Source of the DNA: Streptomyces sp. GESEQ-4
GTDB taxonomy: Bacteria > Actinomycetota > Actinomycetes > Streptomycetales > Streptomycetaceae
Direction of reading: 5' to 3'
Assembly: GCF_017948455.1 (NCBI RefSeq)
Contig: NZ_JAFFSU010000017.1
Coordinates: forward strand, 1 to 64,000
Length of the DNA: 64,000 nucleotides
This document shows positions 60,575-64,000 of this stretch, piece after piece; position 1 is the stretch's first letter, and each line of letters starts with the position of its first letter. Under the pieces are notes generated by a model. That model made no database searches, had not been told where the DNA came from, and was given only the letters and a program-made list of their open reading frames with translations. A program made the position numbers and the translations under genes.

Positions 60575-61332
60575 TACGCCTTCGCCCGCGACACCAGCGT
60601 CGTGTCCGTCAGTGGCTTGGCCAGGTCAGCCCGGAGCCGCCCCGCCCAGAGCAGGTGGAACACCGCTGGTAGCACCGCAATCGGGTCACCCAACAGTGAC
60701 GCCTGCCCCACCAGCGGTGAGGGCACCGAGAACACCGCCATCAGCCGCTCGGCCATCCCCGCGGTGGTCGCATGCCGAGGGTGTCGATACCCCGCCAGCC
60801 AGCGGACATTGGCCATCCGGACCGGGTCCACCATCCCGACCACCCGGTAGCCCCAGCCCACCGCTTCACAAGCCAGCCGCGTCACGGCGAACTTGGCCGC
60901 CGACCGCTCGTCGACCCGGTCCAGAGGCCGGCAGTCCACCAGCAGTCCCCGGCCGTCCTCGAACCGTGCGAAGTAGTCCGGCGCGTGCGAGACCACCCGG
61001 CCCTTGTCGTTCTGCCAGAACAGCCACAGCGGCTGCGACAGCAGACCAGTCACCTCGGGTGTGAAGTCCAGCAGCATCGCGTGATCCCGCTCCAGCCACG
61101 ATTCGAACCCCACATGCCCGCCTGTTGTGGCCGACCAGTACAGGCCCGGGAAGTTCCGCTGGCCGCGGTATGAAGGGAAGCCACGTACTGGCAGTCCCGT
61201 CTCGAACTCGACCTCCTCCGCCTCACTCAGCGGTCGGCGGTGTTCACCTTTGGCATCCCGCCAACCGACCTCGAATCCCCCCACGTCCAGCGGTGCCGTA
61301 TCACTCGTCCCACCCAACCCCATGGACTTCAC
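60574..61332 (-). CDS. tnsA: TnsA-like endonuclease
   Basis: 252 residues. The restriction-endonuclease-like core has Glu77 (GFESWLERD), Asp119 (HAPDYFARF) and the third motif LLVDCRP. It cuts the 5' ends of the element in Tn7-type transposition, allowing cut-and-paste. It leads the operon tnsA-tniA-tniB-tniQ, which has no visible target-specific TnsE or Cas gene. Confidence 0.9.
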   Translation of the reverse strand: MKSMGLGGTSDTAPLDVGGFEVGWRDAKGEHRRPLSEAEEVEFETGLPVRGFPSYRGQRNFPGLYWSATTGGHVGFESWLERDHAMLLDFTPEVTGLLSQPLWLFWQNDKGRVVSHAPDYFARFEDGRGLLVDCRPLDRVDERSAAKFAVTRLACEAVGWGYRVVGMVDPVRMANVRWLAGYRHPRHATTAGMAERLMAVFSVPSPLVGQASLLGDPIAVLPAVFHLLWAGRLRADLAKPLTDTTLVSRAKA

Positions 61333-61405
61333 TGTCCAGAATCAATGGGAATCCACCAGAAGTTTTGGGCTGAAACCCCTCATGTGAGTGATGCTGCGAG
61401 CCAGC

Positions 61406-61672
61406 TCAGTCAGAGTCTTCGTGATCACTGGCGAGATCGTCTGAGGCGGGTCGAAGCCTGCGACGCGCCGCGTCCAGGCGTTCGCCATAGTCCGCTGCGA
61501 AGATCCCAGGCAGGGACTTGTCGAGCGTTCCGGCCAGCCTATGAATGGGCGCCCAGACCGCCTCGTCGTCGACGAGACGGCTGAGGTCCGTCATCTGCAC
61601 TCGCTCCAGCCAGTCCGACAGGACCAGCGCTTCATCAGAGGTGAGCTTGATGATGATCTCCGTGTTCTCCAC
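61406..61672 (-). CDS. Small hypothetical protein (VENTEIIIKLTSDEALVL type)
   Basis: 88 residues from GTG 61672. Sequence VENTEIIIKLTSDEALVLSD, then WLERVQMTDLSRLVDDEAV and LRPASDDLASDHEDSD. I recall related small proteins of unknown function in actinobacteria. A longer start at 61720 is possible. It is divergent to the DUF4240 gene. Confidence 0.65.
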   Translation of the reverse strand: MENTEIIIKLTSDEALVLSDWLERVQMTDLSRLVDDEAVWAPIHRLAGTLDKSLPGIFAADYGERLDAARRRLRPASDDLASDHEDSD

Positions 61673-61729
61673 TGCTCGAACATAGTTCGCCGACCCTGCG
61701 GTGTCAGAGGTGACTGGCACAGTGCCGCC

Positions 61730-62323
61730 GTGGACATCGATTCCTTCTGGAAGCTCATCGAAGAGTGCCGACGGCAGACGCAGGGCCGGGACGAACGGCT
61801 GACGTGGTTGCGTGACGAGTTGTCACGGAGGCCGCTGACAGAGATCGTGCAGTTCCAGGTTCGCCTGGACGAAGTGACGCACGAAGCCTTCACCTGGGAT
61901 CTCTGGGCTGCTGCGGAGCGGATCTTCGGCGGCTGGTGTTCGGACGACGGATTCTGCTACTTCGGCCTGTGGATGGTGGGGATCGGTCGGGAAGCCTTCG
62001 TGCGGGCAGTGATCGATCCCGACTCTCTGGCCGACACCCCAGAGGTTCAGTGCCTGGTGGGTCGCCCTCGGGAGCTCTGGAACGACGACTGGCCGGAGTG
62101 GGAGTCTCTCGACTACGTCGCCATGGAGGCGTTTGGACTACTCACCCGCGCGGATGACGACTGCGGCGACGCATTCTATGAAGCCGTCGAAGCCGAGGAG
62201 GGCGCTGTAGGCGGCAATCGAGGGCCGCGCGGCGAGCAGTGGGACGTGCGATGCGAAGACGAGGCGATGCGTAAACTGCCGAGACTGAGCGCGATGTTTC
62301 CCCTCCGGCCACTGGTCCGGTAG
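61730..62323 (+). CDS. DUF4240-family protein
   Basis: 197 residues from GTG 61730 (MDIDSFWKLIEECRRQTQG). Typical DUF4240 features: FQVRLDEVTHEAFTWDLWAAAERIFGG, DDGFCYFGLWMVGIGREAF. These often occur among immunity or toxin-associated genes. Function unknown. Confidence 0.85.
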   Translation: MDIDSFWKLIEECRRQTQGRDERLTWLRDELSRRPLTEIVQFQVRLDEVTHEAFTWDLWAAAERIFGGWCSDDGFCYFGLWMVGIGREAFVRAVIDPDSLADTPEVQCLVGRPRELWNDDWPEWESLDYVAMEAFGLLTRADDDCGDAFYEAVEAEEGAVGGNRGPRGEQWDVRCEDEAMRKLPRLSAMFPLRPLVR

Positions 62324-62341
62324 GCGCGAAAGCGCGAGGGA

Positions 62342-62755
62342 TCAGGTCGAGGCTTCGGGGGTGTCGACAGACAGGCGATGCCACGCGTGGCCGCAACCGT
62401 CGGAGCAGAAGCGCTCTCGTCGGCGTTCGTCGGCGACGGCCAGCACCGCGATCAGTAGCCGGAATGACTTGAGGCGCTCGTCGTGCGGGGTGAGACTGGC
62501 GATCTTTCCGAGTTGCTGGTCGATCCGCCCTCGTGTGATCAGAACTGCCGGTGTGTGCGTGGCGCGAAGTCCGGCACGTCGGATACTTTCCGGGCCGTCC
62601 TCGGCGGTGGCGCGGGCCTGAATGCAGAAATGTGACAGGAGGCGCAGGGTGTTGGACTGCTCCTCAGTCGAAAGGCCCTCGAACCACTCGATTCCCTGTG
62701 GCATCGGCCGAAGCTCCTGGGCGAGCTCGTTGAGAATGATGTACGGATCAGCCAT
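62342..62755 (-). CDS. DUF5958-family protein
   Basis: 137 residues from ATG 62755 (MADPYIILNELAQEL). Helix-rich; conserved QARATAEDGPESIRRAGLRATHTPAVLITRGR and a C-terminal CSDGCGHAWHRL, with two cysteines and two histidines that could bind a metal. Function unknown. Confidence 0.85.
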   Translation of the reverse strand: MADPYIILNELAQELRPMPQGIEWFEGLSTEEQSNTLRLLSHFCIQARATAEDGPESIRRAGLRATHTPAVLITRGRIDQQLGKIASLTPHDERLKSFRLLIAVLAVADERRRERFCSDGCGHAWHRLSVDTPEAST

Positions 62756-62819
62756 GCTCACACCCCCGCTGCGCTCGATTCACAGACTTTCCCGGTCATC
62801 CAAGCAGTCCCTCGGGTGC

Positions 62820-63581
62820 CTAGAAAGGTAGTTCGTCGGCTTCCAACGGCTCTGAGTACCCACGTACCCAGTGTCCGGGGAGGGCGGCGCAGAGCGACTC
62901 CAGGTCGGCGAACGTACTTCCCCGAACGTGCAGCCAGCTGTGGTCACTCAGTCCGTCGAGCCGCAAGAGTTTCCCCGGCGCGGAGAACCAGCACACGGGT
63001 GACTCTTCCTTCCCCGTCCACATCGGGTACTCGGGAAACTCCACCGGCGCGAACCGACTCGGCAGCTCTCGAATCAGGCTGGCGGGAAGTTCGCAGGCGT
63101 TGTAGAGCCGTCCTTCGCTGCCAAGCAGCGTCTCGCTGAGTACGAGCTCGACACAGGCCAGGGAGACCCGCTCCAGGAAGCGGACCCAACCATCCCGTGA
63201 CTGGACGAACACTGGCGGATCGTCCTGATCGAGGTCCCGCAGCCGCACTCCCCAGAAAGCGCATCCCTGGTTCTCGCTGCGGAAGACGAGCACTCCACCG
63301 AACTCGTCGTGTACGAACAGCTCGGAAGGGCGCAGCAGCGGGTCCTGGTTGCCGGTGAGGTCGTGACGCGTGCCGAGAAGCGAATACGCCTCGCGCAACG
63401 CGGTCGGCAGCGCGAGCCCCAGCATCTCCTCGGCTCGCTCCAGCTCCTCCGCTCGCGTACCCGCGCCGTCGGCGAGCGGCTCCGCCCACGCTGCGGCAAA
63501 GTCCCGAACGAAGGCCCAGGCTCCCGCCCTGTCGGGTATTCCGCCGCGCAGAGCTTGAGCCACATCGAACGCGTCAACCAT
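62820..63581 (-). CDS. SMI1/KNR4 (SUKH) domain protein
   Basis: 253 residues from ATG 63581 (MVDAFDVAQALRGG). SUKH pattern: EELERAEEMLGLALPTALREAYSLLGTRHDLT, then LLRPSELFVHDEFGGVLVFRSENQG. SUKH domains are commonly immunity proteins against polymorphic toxins. No toxin partner is visible nearby. Confidence 0.85.
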   Translation of the reverse strand: MVDAFDVAQALRGGIPDRAGAWAFVRDFAAAWAEPLADGAGTRAEELERAEEMLGLALPTALREAYSLLGTRHDLTGNQDPLLRPSELFVHDEFGGVLVFRSENQGCAFWGVRLRDLDQDDPPVFVQSRDGWVRFLERVSLACVELVLSETLLGSEGRLYNACELPASLIRELPSRFAPVEFPEYPMWTGKEESPVCWFSAPGKLLRLDGLSDHSWLHVRGSTFADLESLCAALPGHWVRGYSEPLEADELPF

Positions 63582-63726
63582 GCGGTGGACCGTACAGGCC
63601 GGCCAGCTTCGCCGGGACTGCGCCAAGTCGTTCGCCAGAAGCGCTGGGACTCGCCACGTCTACTGAGAACGGACAACACACCTATCGTGCTCAGGCTCAG
63701 CCGAACGGGCGTGGTGTGGCGCACTT

Positions 63727-63746
63727 TTGCAAGCGGGTGCTTGCAA
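63727..63746. promoter_or_regulatory. Perfect inverted-repeat operator upstream of the XRE gene
   Basis: TTGCAAGC-GGGT-GCTTGCAA, 8-bp arms, 31 nt before ATG 63777. A repressor would compete with RNA polymerase here; autoregulation by the XRE protein is likely. Confidence 0.75.
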
Positions 63747-63776
63747 TAGTTAGCGGGGGTGGTGCAAGGTGGGGAC

Positions 63777-64000
63777 ATGGCATCGCTCAACGTCGGCAAT
63801 CTCGGTGAGTACCTGCGCGAGCAGCGGCGCAATGCGCAGCTGTCGCTCAGGCAGCTCGCCGACGCCGCCGGGGTGTCCAATCCGTATCTGAGCCAGATCG
63901 AGCGCGGGCTGCGCAAGCCGAGCGCGGAGGTGCTGCAGCAGGTCGCCAAGGCGCTGCGGATCTCCGCCGAGACGCTGTACGTGCGGGCCGGGATCCTCGA
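63777..64000 (+). CDS. XRE-family regulator, N-terminus (partial)
   Basis: MASLNVGNLGEYLREQRRN, then LSLRQLADAAGVSNPYLSQIERGLRKPSAEVLQQVAKAL, a complete Cro/C1-type HTH; the gene runs off the window. GGTGGGG lies just upstream. The palindrome at 63727 is probably its operator. Confidence 0.9.
   Translation, partial: MASLNVGNLGEYLREQRRNAQLSLRQLADAAGVSNPYLSQIERGLRKPSAEVLQQVAKALRISAETLYVRAGIL

Noticed and set aside
56500..61332. CRISPR-associated transposon
   Set aside because: The tnsA-tniQ operon is present but there is no cas12k, cascade gene or repeat array in the window.

Overview
The window is Streptomyces chromosome. GC is very high, codon bias is strongly GC3, GTG starts and 1-8 nt gene overlaps are common, and several genes are classic Streptomyces ones: glnR, nur, rsiG and the sulfurtransferase with its cysteine leader peptide. 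Gene order from about 7 to 28 kb looks like conserved core. No rRNA, tRNA or CRISPR array was seen.

Layout. 0-7 kb: tail of a DUF2993/LmeA-like gene, a secreted pectate lyase-pectin esterase, a Ser/Thr kinase with a long TPR tail, and a secreted protein of unknown function. 7-12 kb: sensor kinase, response regulator and HtrA protease of the MprAB-PepD type, then a LacI regulator. 12-24 kb: core genes, namely GlnR, a hydrolase, MoaD-like, DUF2993, leader peptide and sulfurtransferase with DUF1416, DUF3099, DsrE, three paralogous anchored proteins, FABP/nitrobindin, Nur, YgfZ and Dtd. 24-28 kb: a solitary TnpB-like gene lies between dtd and rsiG, followed by an Eis-type acetyltransferase.

28-36 kb holds the most unusual part. 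Three divergent cassettes each pair a ~60-aa membrane protein (minus strand) with a GntR-type regulator (plus strand) carrying one shared, unassigned C-terminal domain. The same domain recurs in a two-TM protein at 35.3 kb. A HAD phosphatase and a protein with two aminoglycoside-phosphotransferase-like kinase domains lie among them. I read this as one multi-gene sensing module; its ligand is unknown. The first regulator has a TTA codon, which suggests bldA control.

36-50 kb: TetR, a HelR/HelD-like RNA polymerase ATPase, an F420-type reductase fused to hemerythrin, an imine-reductase-like gene with a divergent HxlR regulator, a VanZ-RDD membrane protein with a palindromic operator, a large subtilase, and a YtrA-type GntR/ABC operon. 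50-64 kb is accessory DNA. It holds a graveyard of broken genes (TniQ', TniB', CysRS', YceI'), a sortase-anchored glycosidase, nucleotidyltransferase and NUDIX genes, a Tn7-like tnsA-tniA-tniB-tniQ operon with one frameshift in tniA, and small DUF4240, DUF5958 and SUKH genes. The window ends inside an XRE regulator gene.
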